Shown: positions 16,220 through 23,744, numbered from the stretch's first letter. The stretch: DNA of 44,653 nucleotides from Thermoanaerobaculales bacterium (GCA_029287235.1 JARFRM010000108.1:1-44653); one strand, 5' to 3'. Notes: a model not told the origin generated them from the letters alone. Translations and numbers: made by a program.

Positions 16220-17554
16220 ATGAAGAAAGTTGTCGTCTTCGGGGCCGGCCTGGTGGTGCGCGCCCACGTTCGTTATCTGCTCGAACACGGGTTCGCGGTC
16301 ACGGTCGCCAGCCGTACGGTGTCCAAGGCCGAGGACATCATCGATGGCCACCCCAACGGCAACCCCATGGCCTACGACGTCACCAAGGAGCCCGAAAGGC
16401 TCGCTGCGATCATCGCCGATCATGATCTTGCAGTGAGCCTGCTGCCGTGGCAGTACCATGCCCAGGTTGCAAGGGCCTGCCTCGACGAAGGCAAGCACAT
16501 GGTCACCACCTCCTATGTCAAGGACGACATGATGGCCCTCGACGCCGAGGCGAAGGAAAAGGGAATCATCCTCTTCAACGAGCTCGGCGTCGATCCCGGC
16601 ATCGACCACATGACCGCCATGAAAGTCATCCACCGGGTCCAGGCCGAGGGCGGTGAAATCACCACCTTCCAGTCGTACTGCGGTGGACTTCCGGCGCCCG
16701 AGGCCAACGACAATCCCTACGGCTACAAGTTCTCCTGGAGCCCACGAGGAGTTCTCCTGGCGGGACTCAACAACGCGCGCTACAAGCGATACGGCGAGGT
16801 GGTCGATGTTCCCGGCAAAGAGCTCTTCGATCACGTGTGGAAGGTCGATGCGGAACTCGAAGGTGTTCCCACCGAACTCGAGGGCTACCCGAATCGGGAT
16901 TCCATGCCCTACACCAAGGTCTACGGAATCGACCCACGCGATGTCATGTTCCGCGGCACGCTGAGGAATCCGGGCTGGTGTTCGTCCATGAAACAGGTGG
17001 CGAGGCTCGGATGGCTGGGAACCGATGCCATGGATGGACTCGAGGGCAAGACCTACGCTGATCTCACGGCGCGTCTGGCAGGAACCGGCGACACCTCCGA
17101 TCTCAAGAACAAGGTGGCAGCTCATCTCGGAATCGAGGCCGCAGGCCCGGAGATCGCCAACATGGAGTGGCTCGGTCTGCTTGGATCCGATCCGCTGCCC
17201 GGTCCCGATGCACCGGTCGACGTCCTGACCGCACGGATGCTCGAGAAGATGTCCTACAACGAGGGTGAACGCGACATGCTCGTGCTCCAACATACCTTCA
17301 TGGCCGAGTTCTCGGATCGCCGCGAGCACATAACGTCGACGATGATCGACTTCGGGATCCCCGGGGGCGACTCATCCATGAACCGGACCGTGGGTCTGCC
17401 GGCGGCGGTGGGTGTGCGCTTCATCTTGGAGGGTCGTTTCACCCAACCCGGTGTCTGCGTTCCGGTGATGCCCGAATTCTACGAACCGGCGCTCGAGGAA
17501 CTGGAACGTCTCGGGATCCAGTTCACTGAAGAGGTCAAGGTCGCCGATTCGTAG
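16220..17554 (+). CDS. saccharopine dehydrogenase (LYS9 type, glutamate-forming)
   Basis: This 444-residue protein closely matches LYS9-type saccharopine dehydrogenases, which interconvert saccharopine with glutamate and aminoadipate semialdehyde. The nucleotide loop FGAGLVVRAH is at residues 7-16. ELGVDPGIDHMTAMK, the substrate block SYCGGLPAPEANDNP and GYKFSWSPRGVLLAG are all intact, followed by EGYPNRDSMPY. AGGGGA (16209-16214 region) precedes ATG 16220. It lies 33 bp after the divergent paralogue, and both follow argF, so the three probably form one operon. No lysine-ketoglutarate reductase gene is in the window, so direction (lysine breakdown or synthesis) is open. A hairpin terminator follows at 17583. 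Confidence 0.88.
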   Translation: MKKVVVFGAGLVVRAHVRYLLEHGFAVTVASRTVSKAEDIIDGHPNGNPMAYDVTKEPERLAAIIADHDLAVSLLPWQYHAQVARACLDEGKHMVTTSYVKDDMMALDAEAKEKGIILFNELGVDPGIDHMTAMKVIHRVQAEGGEITTFQSYCGGLPAPEANDNPYGYKFSWSPRGVLLAGLNNARYKRYGEVVDVPGKELFDHVWKVDAELEGVPTELEGYPNRDSMPYTKVYGIDPRDVMFRGTLRNPGWCSSMKQVARLGWLGTDAMDGLEGKTYADLTARLAGTGDTSDLKNKVAAHLGIEAAGPEIANMEWLGLLGSDPLPGPDAPVDVLTARMLEKMSYNEGERDMLVLQHTFMAEFSDRREHITSTMIDFGIPGGDSSMNRTVGLPAAVGVRFILEGRFTQPGVCVPVMPEFYEPALEELERLGIQFTEEVKVADS

Positions 17555-17582
17555 ATCACGGGGATGTTTTACGACTTTTCAC

Positions 17583-17606
17583 ATGGGGCCTATCGGCCCC
17601 ATTTTC
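17583..17606 (+). terminator. intrinsic terminator after the saccharopine dehydrogenase genes
   Basis: A perfect 8-bp stem ATGGGGCC/GGCCCCAT (17583-17590, 17595-17602) with a TATC loop is followed by TTTC. It lies 29 bp past the stop at 17554. Confidence 0.7.
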
Positions 17607-17720
17607 AATGCCTTAGAAGAGATTTTCGACGACCGGCGCGGCGTATCGCATTTCCTCGTATTCCATTCAGGAACTCTTGTCGCTACAGTTGCGTAGTAAT
17701 CGAAAACAAGGAGGCATGCC

Positions 17721-18344
17721 ATGGGTGCTGAAACTGGAAAAAACAAGATCGGAATCATCCTCGCGGGTCTGGCAATCGCTCTCACCGGACTGACGGTTGC
17801 GGAGGCGGCGGACCTCGACATCAGAGCTCGGGCGGTGAGCGCGCTCAACATCGAGCGGGCGGCGGCCGATCAAATCGACATCCGAGTGGAGCGGTGGTCG
17901 ACCGATGAAGAACGGGAGGCGCTTGTCGAGACGTGGGACACCGCGGGCAACCACGCCCTCGCCTCGGCCCTTGCGGACGAGGCCGAGACCGGCTGGACTC
18001 GATTCGATCCGAGAGGCGGGAGAGGCCCGGGAAGAGACCCTCGAAAGACGATTCTGCGCTACGCCAGAGAGATTGACAGCGGCGACACCAAGGAAATCAT
18101 CCTGATCACCGACAAATACATCGGGTATGGATCCAACCCGCAGGGCGCCAACGGCGCCAAGCTCGCCCAGTATCCGCTGTCTTTCGTCCTGCTCAAGCTC
18201 CAGAAAGACGAAGCCGGTGACTGGAAGGGTATCGGGCGGATTTTCGTCGGGGCCAAGGTCAGGTTCGACAACACCCAAAAGAAGTTTGTCATCGATGAAT
18301 TTCCCATGGATCCGGTGTACCTCAAAGACGTGAAGCTGAAGTAA
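17721..18344 (+). CDS. secreted protein of unknown function
   Basis: This 207-residue protein has a signal peptide (GIILAGLAIALTGLTVAEAA, mature from about residue 30). The mature part contains RVERWSTDEEREALVETW, GWTRFDPRGGRGPGRDP, EIILITDKYIGYGSN and a beta-rich end, KLAQYPLSFVLLKLQKDEAG. Proteins with this helix-turn-beta layout, beginning with an 'I-x-R-W-S-T-D-x-E' phrase, recur in Acidobacteriota as I recall; none has a function I know of. AAGGAGG (17708-17714) gives a firm start. It is a monocistronic unit between two terminators. Confidence 0.8.
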   Translation: MGAETGKNKIGIILAGLAIALTGLTVAEAADLDIRARAVSALNIERAAADQIDIRVERWSTDEEREALVETWDTAGNHALASALADEAETGWTRFDPRGGRGPGRDPRKTILRYAREIDSGDTKEIILITDKYIGYGSNPQGANGAKLAQYPLSFVLLKLQKDEAGDWKGIGRIFVGAKVRFDNTQKKFVIDEFPMDPVYLKDVKLK

Positions 18345-18375
18345 CCCGTACGAGGAGCTCTGAGAGAACATTGAC

Positions 18376-18413
18376 CCGGCGCGTGCCGGCTCGGCACGCG
18401 CCGGATTACTTTT
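18376..18413 (+). terminator. strong intrinsic terminator
   Basis: A perfect 13-bp stem (CCGGCGCGTGCCG at 18376-18388, its complement at 18392-18404) with a GCT loop is followed by ATTACTTTT. It lies 31 bp after the secreted protein gene. Confidence 0.8.
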
Positions 18414-18415
18414 AA

Positions 18416-18553
18416 CCTGCCGGGCTGTCACTGAGGTCCGATCTCGTTCTCGTTGTTGGAGCCTTCTTCATCGAAAGAGCTTTCGGCGTCATGGGTACCC
18501 ACGGGGGAGGCATCGGCAACAGCGTGGCCATCCTCGTGTTCATCCTCAGTTGA
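18416..18553 (+). pseudogene. possible membrane-protein gene remnant
   Basis: Between a TAA at 18413 and a TGA at 18551 the frame stays open for 45 codons and reads like two membrane helices: LVLVVGAFFIERAFGVMG, then GIGNSVAILVFILS. Third positions are mostly G or C as in real genes here. It has no ATG, GTG or TTG before the mid-point and no ribosome binding site, and it follows a strong terminator. It may be the decayed tail of a membrane protein, a small protein with an odd start, or chance. Confidence 0.3.
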
Positions 18554-18634
18554 TTCCCCGCGTTTCCCATCGCATTCCAACGGGCGTCAAACCATCCTGT
18601 TTCCGGATTCCACTGCCTGCTATCCTCCCTCACC

Positions 18635-19978
18635 GTGAGTCACGCTCTCCGCCACCGAGAACTGATGGTGTCCGGCTCCATCGACCGGGCAATTCTCCAT
18701 CTCGGGGCGCCGGCGGCGTTGGCGGCGCTGCTCCAGGCCGGTTTCCTGGTTGTGGACACCTTCTGGCTCGGTCGGGTCGGGGCGGTTGCCATTGCCGCCG
18801 CTTCAACCGCGGGGTTCGTCATGTGGCTGGCCCAGACCCTCGGCGAAGGCGCCGCCAACGGCTCCGGAGCAGTCCTGGCCAACGCCGTGGGCGCCGGTGA
18901 CGACCTGGCGGTCAGACGGGCCGCTTCGGCGGGCCAGGCGCTTGCGGTGTGGGGCTCGGCGCTGGTCTCCTCGGTGGGACTGGCCAGTGCTCATGCCGTC
19001 TTCGTCTTCATGGCCACCGCCGGCGATGTCAGCCTGGCCGGTCATCGGTATCTTTGGGTGATCCTCCTCGGGATGCCGGCCTACTTTGTTTTCACCTGGC
19101 TGTCGGCGGCATTCCGGGCCACCGGGGATGCCCGGACACCGCTCAAGCTCCTCGCCATTGCGGCGGCGGTCAATCTACTGATCGATCCCGTGCTCATCTT
19201 CGGACTCGGTCCGGCGCCCGCGCTCGGGGTCACGGGAGCGGCTCTGGCGACGGTGGCCGCGTGGCTGGTTTCAGCCGCCTGGGGGTGGGCGCTTCTGGGC
19301 CGCATGGGTCTTCGTCCGATGGTTCGAGATCTGATGCGGCCGCCCCGCTCGGAGACCTGGAAAGCACTCAAAGTCGGGGTTCCTCTCGGTCTCGAGGGCG
19401 CCTTCTTCTCGGTGATCTACATCTTTCTCACCAAGGTCACCACCGACTTCGGAACGCCGGCGGTAGCCGCGCTTGGGATCGGCCATAAGCTTGAGTTACT
19501 CAACTACTTCGTCTGTGCGGGTATGGGTGCCGCAGCGACCACCCTGGTGGGGCAGAATCTCGGCGCCGGGAACCCGGCGAGAGCCGCTCGCGCGACGTGG
19601 CGCACGCTCTTTCTCACATGCCTCCCCGTGGGTGCGGTGACGATGGTCCTGGTGTCATACCCCGACCGGGCCGTGGCGGTGTTCAACGCCGACCCCGAGG
19701 TTGTTTCGGCGGGAACGACCTATGTCCTCCTCGCTGGCCTGAGCCAGCTCTTCATGGCCTTCGAGGTGGTCTGTCTCTCCGCCTTCGCCGGCGCCCAGTG
19801 GGCCGCCGTGCCGGCGGCGGTCGAGATGGGCTTTACCGCGGCAAGGGTCCCCGTGGCCATGGCCCTCATCGCCCTCGGTCTCGGGGTCGAGGGGGTGTGG
19901 ATCGCCATCGCCGGGACCACCGTCATCAAGGGCTCGTTGCTCGGAATCATGTTCCTCGTCCGTCAAGGCCGTGGGTGA
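18635..19978 (+). CDS. MATE family efflux transporter
   Basis: This 447-residue membrane protein has the twelve-helix MATE plan, an Na+- or H+-driven exporter of drugs and cations. The first helix carries AALLQAGFLVVDTFWLGRVG, the typical entry motif. The N-half continues with YFVFTWLSAAFRATGDARTP and the C-half repeat with VTTDFGTPAVAALGIGHKLE and TTLVGQNLGAGNPARA. The GTG at 18635 is taken as the start although no Shine-Dalgarno sequence is visible; a TATCCT hexamer ends 11 bases before it. ATG 18665 is an alternative. The substrate cannot be told. It stands alone between a terminator and a repeat-rich gap. Confidence 0.92.
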   Translation: MSHALRHRELMVSGSIDRAILHLGAPAALAALLQAGFLVVDTFWLGRVGAVAIAAASTAGFVMWLAQTLGEGAANGSGAVLANAVGAGDDLAVRRAASAGQALAVWGSALVSSVGLASAHAVFVFMATAGDVSLAGHRYLWVILLGMPAYFVFTWLSAAFRATGDARTPLKLLAIAAAVNLLIDPVLIFGLGPAPALGVTGAALATVAAWLVSAAWGWALLGRMGLRPMVRDLMRPPRSETWKALKVGVPLGLEGAFFSVIYIFLTKVTTDFGTPAVAALGIGHKLELLNYFVCAGMGAAATTLVGQNLGAGNPARAARATWRTLFLTCLPVGAVTMVLVSYPDRAVAVFNADPEVVSAGTTYVLLAGLSQLFMAFEVVCLSAFAGAQWAAVPAAVEMGFTAARVPVAMALIALGLGVEGVWIAIAGTTVIKGSLLGIMFLVRQGRG

Positions 19979-19994
19979 GGAGTATGGATTATTT

Positions 19995-20130
19995 AACGCA
20001 GAGACGCAGAGACGCAGAGACATCGCAGGGTTGAACCGCAAAGACGCGAAGCACGCAAAGACATCACAGTAACTATGAGTTCCATCGCAGCGGCGGCCAC
20101 AGATCACACAGATAGATGCAGATGAGGTCG
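19995..20130. repeat. 8-bp-period array plus CGCAAAG/CACAGAT-type repeats, copy 2
   Basis: Three tandem ACGCAGAG units (from about 19996) are followed by GACATCGCAG. Next come a block at 20035-20065 that matches 11275-11305, a second CATCGCAG at 20084-20091, and a CACAGATCACACAGATAG-like stretch up to about 20127. All are purine-rich, periodic at about 8 bases, and on the same strand. Confidence 0.75.
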
Positions 20131-20155
20131 CAGCGGGGACGAGAGCGTGCGTCCA

Positions 20156-20238
20156 CCGGAGGTGCCTGGCATCCCGGCTCGTACGAGGGTCCTTCCGGCT
20201 TGGTGAAGAGCTGCCGCGAGCCGGAGTGCCTGGCATCC
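20156..20238. repeat. direct repeat containing TGCCTGGCATCC
   Basis: CCGGAGGTGCCTGGCATCC at 20156-20174 recurs as CCGGAGTGCCTGGCATCC at 20221-20238, 65 bp apart. The TGCCTGGCA core is nearly self-complementary. The sequence between them is GC-rich with a CTCGTACGAG palindrome. Confidence 0.65.
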
Positions 20239-20372
20239 TCGCGCGGTTGGGCGATGGGAGAACCATGCTCGGTACAGCGCCCCGGGCACTCTCGGGCAAC
20301 TCCGATCCTGAGCATCAAGCTCTGCGTCGCGCTCATGGGAGAGTTCGCGTCACATGGTGAGCGAAGATCGCG

Positions 20373-20378
20373 TACAAT
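20373..20378 (+). promoter_or_regulatory. candidate -10 box of fbaB
   Basis: TACAAT lies 26 bp before the ATG of fbaB, with GGAGG between them. No convincing -35 hexamer is seen. Confidence is limited. Confidence 0.35.
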
Positions 20379-20404
20379 GCTCCGGCATCAACGGAGGTAT
20401 CACA

Positions 20405-21454
20405 ATGATCGACAGAATTCGCGAACTCCTCGCTGACCAGGCGTCACTCCTCGACTATCAGTGCACCGGGATCCCCAAGGGTCAGATCCATCTGCCGGGA
20501 TCCGACTTCATCGACCGGATCATGGCACAGACCGATCGCTCACCGCAGGTCCTGCGTTCGCTCCAGTCGCTCTACGACCACGGCCGCGCGGCGGGCACCG
20601 GCTATGTCTCGATCCTGCCGGTGGATCAGGGAATCGAACACTCGGGCGCTGCGTCCTTCGCGCCCAACCCCATCTACTTCGATCCCGAAAACATCGTCAA
20701 GCTCGCCATCGAGGGTGGCTGCAACGCGGTCGCCTCTACCCTCGGTGTGCTCGGATCCATGTCGCGGAAGTACGCTCACAAGATTCCTTTCCTGGTCAAG
20801 ATCAACCACAATGAAATTCTGACCTATCCGAACTACTACGATCAGACCCTCTTCGCCTCGGTGGAGCAGGCCTGGAATCTTGGCGCTGCGGGGATCGGTG
20901 CGACCGTTTACTACGGCTCGGAAAACTGTCGGCGTCAGATCATGGAGATCTCCGACGCGTTTCAGCAGGCGCACGAGCTCGGGATGTTCACCGTCCTGTG
21001 GTGCTACCTCCGCAACTCGGCCTTCAAGCACGAGGGTACCGACTACCATGCCTCCGCTGACCTCACCGGACAGGCCAACCACCTCGGCGTCACCATCGAA
21101 GCCGACATCGTCAAGCAGAAACAGCCGACCAACAACGGCGGCTACACCGCGCTCGGTTTCGGCAAGACCCACCCCCTGGTCTACGACAAGCTCGTTCCGG
21201 ACAACCCCATCGAGCTCACCCGCTGGCAGGTGGCCAACTGCTACATGGGACGCGTCGGCCTCATCAACTCGGGCGGGGCCTCCGGTTCCAACGATCTCGC
21301 CCAGGCGGTGACTACCGCGGTCATCAACAAGCGCGCCGGCGGCATGGGCCTCATTTCGGGCCGCAAGGCCTTCCAGAAGCCCATGGCCGATGGCGTCGAG
21401 CTCCTCAACGCCATCCAGGATGTGTTCACGTGTGACGATGTGACCATCGCCTAG
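20405..21454 (+). CDS. fbaB: class I fructose-bisphosphate aldolase (DhnA/FbaB type)
   Basis: This 349-residue enzyme cleaves fructose 1,6-bisphosphate into two triose phosphates, or runs in reverse for gluconeogenesis. It follows the E. coli FbaB sequence almost throughout: [27 protein letters not shown] [51 protein letters not shown] and [16 protein letters not shown]. The Schiff-base lysine is probably in DIVKQK. The start is ATG 20405, with GGAGG at 20393-20397. It is convergent with the acyl-CoA dehydrogenase gene across a 264-bp inverted-repeat-bounded gap. The first repeat starts on the last base of its stop codon. Confidence 0.96.
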   Translation: MIDRIRELLADQASLLDYQCTGIPKGQIHLPGSDFIDRIMAQTDRSPQVLRSLQSLYDHGRAAGTGYVSILPVDQGIEHSGAASFAPNPIYFDPENIVKLAIEGGCNAVASTLGVLGSMSRKYAHKIPFLVKINHNEILTYPNYYDQTLFASVEQAWNLGAAGIGATVYYGSENCRRQIMEISDAFQQAHELGMFTVLWCYLRNSAFKHEGTDYHASADLTGQANHLGVTIEADIVKQKQPTNNGGYTALGFGKTHPLVYDKLVPDNPIELTRWQVANCYMGRVGLINSGGASGSNDLAQAVTTAVINKRAGGMGLISGRKAFQKPMADGVELLNAIQDVFTCDDVTIA

Positions 21455-21523
21455 CAATTCGTCGAACGAATTGCGGCGGCGCTCGGAGGCACTCGCACCA
21501 ACCGGACCGGGAGGGCGCGAGAG

Positions 21524-21564
21524 ACGAAGATGCGACGCGGGGCCCGGATGGGCCCCGTCTTCGT
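21524..21564 (+). terminator. bipartite hairpin, probable fbaB terminator
   Basis: An outer stem ACGAAGA/TCTTCGT (21524-21530, 21558-21564) encloses an inner perfect stem GGGGCCC/GGGCCCC (21539-21545, 21550-21556) with a GGAT loop. The T content after it is low, so it may stop RNA decay as much as transcription. Confidence 0.55.
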
Positions 21565-21566
21565 TC

Positions 21567-21594
21567 GTAAGTCGTGAGTCGTAAGTCGTAAGCT
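21567..21594. repeat. 7-bp tandem array GTAAGTC
   Basis: Four consecutive heptamers read GTAAGTC, GTGAGTC, GTAAGTC, GTAAGCT (21567-21594). They are followed by short CTGCCG repeats. The array lies inside the inverted-repeat-bounded cassette. Confidence 0.75.
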
Positions 21595-21628
21595 GGTACT
21601 GCCGCTGCCGCTGCCGCGGTTCCAGAAC

Positions 21629-21654
21629 GAAAAAACCCCCGCCGTGAGGCGGGG
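21629..21654 (-). terminator. intrinsic terminator of the minus-strand acyl-CoA dehydrogenase
   Basis: Read on the minus strand, the stem CCCCGCC/GGCGGGG with a four-base loop (21637-21654) is followed by a run of T (21630-21635). It lies 67 bp beyond the gene's stop. Confidence 0.85.
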
Positions 21655-21720
21655 ATTGGTGTGTTGCGATGTCTTGGCGGGCGCCGCGACCGCCACCGCA
21701 ATTCGTCCGACGAATTGCCG

Positions 21721-23562
21721 CTACATGATGGCAAAGAACGGCGAACGTTCGCCGGAACGGATCGCCGCACCCTTTGCCGCAACCGTGGGCAGAGCCCGGT
21801 AGGCAAAGTGGATCGCAGTCTGGACCTTGTTGTGGTAGAAGGCCGCCTCTTCGTGACCCTGTAGGAACGTCTTGTAGGCCTTCTTGTCGTCGGTGCCGAC
21901 ACCCTTCTCCTCGAGGATTGCATTGAGCTTGGTCTTGGCCAACATGGCCTGATCGAGCAAGAGATGGGCGCCGATGACGGTGCCGACCATGTCGAGGAGA
22001 GGCGGCGCGTTGAGCAGCACCATCTGGATGGCGTCGGGTCGCTTGGTGAGCTCTTTGGAGATGGTCTCGATCTGTTTGAGAGCCGCGGCGAGCATCCACG
22101 CCGGCTCCATCAGTTCCTTGTCCGATTTCGCCTGGTTGAAGGTCTTCTCGGCCGCGCCGAGGATCTCGCGGATGGGCTTACCGCCCTTCATGGGAAGCTT
22201 GCGGGCGACGAAGTCGAGAGCCTGGATCCCATTGGTGCCCTCGTAGATGCAGGCGATCTCAGTGTCGCGCATGTACTGCTCGGCCGGATACTCGCAGGTG
22301 TAGCCGTAGCCGCCGTGCACCTGGATGCACCAGTGGGTGACCTGGACCGCCCATTCGGAGCACCAGGCCTTACAGATGGGTGTCAGCAGCTCGACATAGG
22401 ATTGGTACCTCTCGGCGTCTTCACCCTCGGAGAGATGCGCCATGTCGAGGTAGTAGGAGGTCTGAAGGAGGAGGGCCCGCATGGCTTCGACATAGGCCTG
22501 GGAGCTGAGGAGCATCCGACGGACATCCGGGTGCTCGATGATGGGAACCTGAGGCGCTTCGGGGTTCCGCATCTCCTTCCAGCTTCGCGATTGAAGCCGT
22601 TCCTTGGCGTAGGCCATCGCCTGCTGGTGGGCCGCGCCGGCGCCCGCAGCGCCCTGCAGACCAACCTCGATGCGGGCGGCGTTCATCATGTGGAACATCA
22701 GCTTCATGCCTTGGCCTTCCTCGCCGAGGAGGTAGCCTTCGCAATTGTCGTTCTGGCCGAAGACGAGGGTACAGGTGGGCGAACCGTGGATCCCCATCTT
22801 CTCTTCGATGTTGTTGCAGTAGACATCGTTGGACTCACCGAGGGACCCGTCAGGGTTGATCTTGACCTTGGGGACGATGAAGAGCGAGAGCCCCTTGGTG
22901 CCGACCGGCGCTTCGGGGGTCCGGGCGAGGACGAGGTGGATGATGTTGTCGGTGAGGTCGTGCTCACCGGCGGTGATGAAGATCTTCTCGCCGGTGATCT
23001 GGTAGCTGCCGTCGGCGTTCTTGACGGCTTTGGTCTTGGACGCGCCGACATCGGAACCGGCCTGCGCTTCGGTGAGACACATGGTTCCTGACCACACGCC
23101 GGCGAGAACATTCTCCACGTAGAGCTGTTTCTGCTCGTCGGTGCCGAAGCCGTCGATCATGTGACCGACGCCACGGGTGAGCATGAGGGTCAGCGAGAAG
23201 GCGACGTTGGCGCCGGAGAAGTACTCGTTGACCGCAGTTCCGAGAACCTCGGGAAGACCCATCCCGCCGAACTCGGGGTTGGCGAGCAACCCGATCCAAC
23301 CCCCCTCGGTGACGGTTCCATAGGCGGTGTGGAAGCTTTCGGGCAGCGTGACTTTGCCGTCATTCCACTGCGCGCCGATCCGGTCACCGTCCTCGTTGCA
23401 GGTCGCCATCTCTCCCTGTGCGATCTTGAGGGCTTCATCGAGGACCATCTCGATGTTCTCCTGGTCCCAGTCTGCGAACTTCTCGGCCTCGAGGAGCTTT
23501 TCCGTGGGCAGCCACTCGAAGAGTTGGAATTTGACGTCACGTTGATCGACTTTGTAGTCCAC
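21721..23562 (-). CDS. large acyl-CoA dehydrogenase (DmdC-like, with C-terminal extension)
   Basis: This 613-residue flavoenzyme belongs to the long acyl-CoA dehydrogenase branch that includes 3-methylmercaptopropionyl-CoA dehydrogenase and carries an extra C-terminal helical domain (about residues 480-613). Motifs are MCLTEAQAGSDVGASKT, ITAGEHDL, FHMMNAARIEVGLQG and VHGGYGYTCEYPAEQYMRD. IYEGTNGIQALDF holds the likely catalytic Glu. The start is GTG 23562 with GGAGG six bases upstream; an upstream ATG at 23616 is inside the operator region and unlikely. The substrate may be a medium/long-chain or sulphur-containing acyl-CoA. A palindrome like those bound by fatty-acid TetR-family regulators lies 64 bp upstream, so induction by acyl-CoA is likely. 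Confidence 0.92.
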   Translation of the reverse strand: MDYKVDQRDVKFQLFEWLPTEKLLEAEKFADWDQENIEMVLDEALKIAQGEMATCNEDGDRIGAQWNDGKVTLPESFHTAYGTVTEGGWIGLLANPEFGGMGLPEVLGTAVNEYFSGANVAFSLTLMLTRGVGHMIDGFGTDEQKQLYVENVLAGVWSGTMCLTEAQAGSDVGASKTKAVKNADGSYQITGEKIFITAGEHDLTDNIIHLVLARTPEAPVGTKGLSLFIVPKVKINPDGSLGESNDVYCNNIEEKMGIHGSPTCTLVFGQNDNCEGYLLGEEGQGMKLMFHMMNAARIEVGLQGAAGAGAAHQQAMAYAKERLQSRSWKEMRNPEAPQVPIIEHPDVRRMLLSSQAYVEAMRALLLQTSYYLDMAHLSEGEDAERYQSYVELLTPICKAWCSEWAVQVTHWCIQVHGGYGYTCEYPAEQYMRDTEIACIYEGTNGIQALDFVARKLPMKGGKPIREILGAAEKTFNQAKSDKELMEPAWMLAAALKQIETISKELTKRPDAIQMVLLNAPPLLDMVGTVIGAHLLLDQAMLAKTKLNAILEEKGVGTDDKKAYKTFLQGHEEAAFYHNKVQTAIHFAYRALPTVAAKGAAIRSGERSPFFAIM

Positions 23563-23625
23563 GAGAGACCTCCTAAGGCAGCAAGAGAGAGTCCACAGGA
23601 TTGTTGCGGACGGCATCCCAGATCA

Positions 23626-23647
23626 AATGAATGAGCACTCATTCATT
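23626..23647. promoter_or_regulatory. 22-bp palindrome resembling a FadR(YsiA)/TetR-family fatty-acid operator
   Basis: Two perfect 10-bp arms, AATGAATGAG and CTCATTCATT, flank the central CA. The core TGAATGA...TCATTCA matches, from memory, the box of the Bacillus-type FadR (TetR family) and similar regulators of beta-oxidation genes. It lies 64 bp upstream of the acyl-CoA dehydrogenase start, where it would overlap or adjoin the promoter. No regulator gene is in the window. Confidence 0.75.
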
Positions 23648-23706
23648 CTCTCCGAAGTGCGGCGCGAAATCAAGGAGTTTTTTGCCGAGATGCGGCAATT
23701 CGTGAT

Positions 23707-23735
23707 CTCACCTGACGGAAAGCCCGTCAGGTGAG
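23707..23735. repeat. 12-bp perfect hairpin
   Basis: CTCACCTGACGG (23707-23718) pairs with CCGTCAGGTGAG (23724-23735) around a five-base loop. It lies between the pnp terminator and the acyl-CoA dehydrogenase promoter. There is no T-run on the plus side; it could be an additional barrier downstream of pnp or a protein site. Confidence 0.6.
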
Positions 23736-23744
23736 GGAGAGGAT

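Larger units (their letters stand above)
19979..20404. other. 426-bp gap filled with intergenic repeats
   Basis: The gap starts with an 8-bp tandem array, continues with a CGCAAAG-type element and a CACAGAT-type element, then two direct copies of a TGCCTGGCATCC motif. I see no gene in it. A TACAAT hexamer at 20373-20378 could be the -10 box of fbaB. Confidence 0.7.
21454..21717. repeat. 264-bp intergenic cassette bounded by 33-bp inverted repeats
   Basis: GCAATTCGT-CGA-ACGAATTGC (21454-21474) and GCAATTCGT-CCG-ACGAATTGC (21697-21717) are each palindromes. Extended inward, 21454-21486 matches the reverse complement of 21685-21717 at 29 of 33 bases. The segment fills the whole space between two convergent genes, from the last base of the fbaB stop to three bases before the other gene's stop. 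It contains two terminator hairpins and a 7-bp-period array. No target-site duplication is visible. Confidence 0.75.

Noticed and set aside
13952..17329. An uninterrupted 1125-codon minus-strand frame opposite argF and both dehydrogenase genes.
   Set aside because: The plus-strand genes have clear families and ribosome binding sites. The antisense frame has no recognisable domain and is rich in Arg, Gly and His, as expected from codon bias in high-GC DNA.
20540..22099. A 519-codon minus-strand frame crossing fbaB, the gap and the acyl-CoA dehydrogenase 3' end.
   Set aside because: It crosses two terminators and two real genes in other frames, and part of it is a frameshifted reading of the acyl-CoA dehydrogenase.
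23688..23710. TTGCCG/CGGCAA stem near the acyl-CoA dehydrogenase promoter as a terminator.
   Set aside because: The T-run is on the wrong side for either strand's transcription and the stem is only six pairs.
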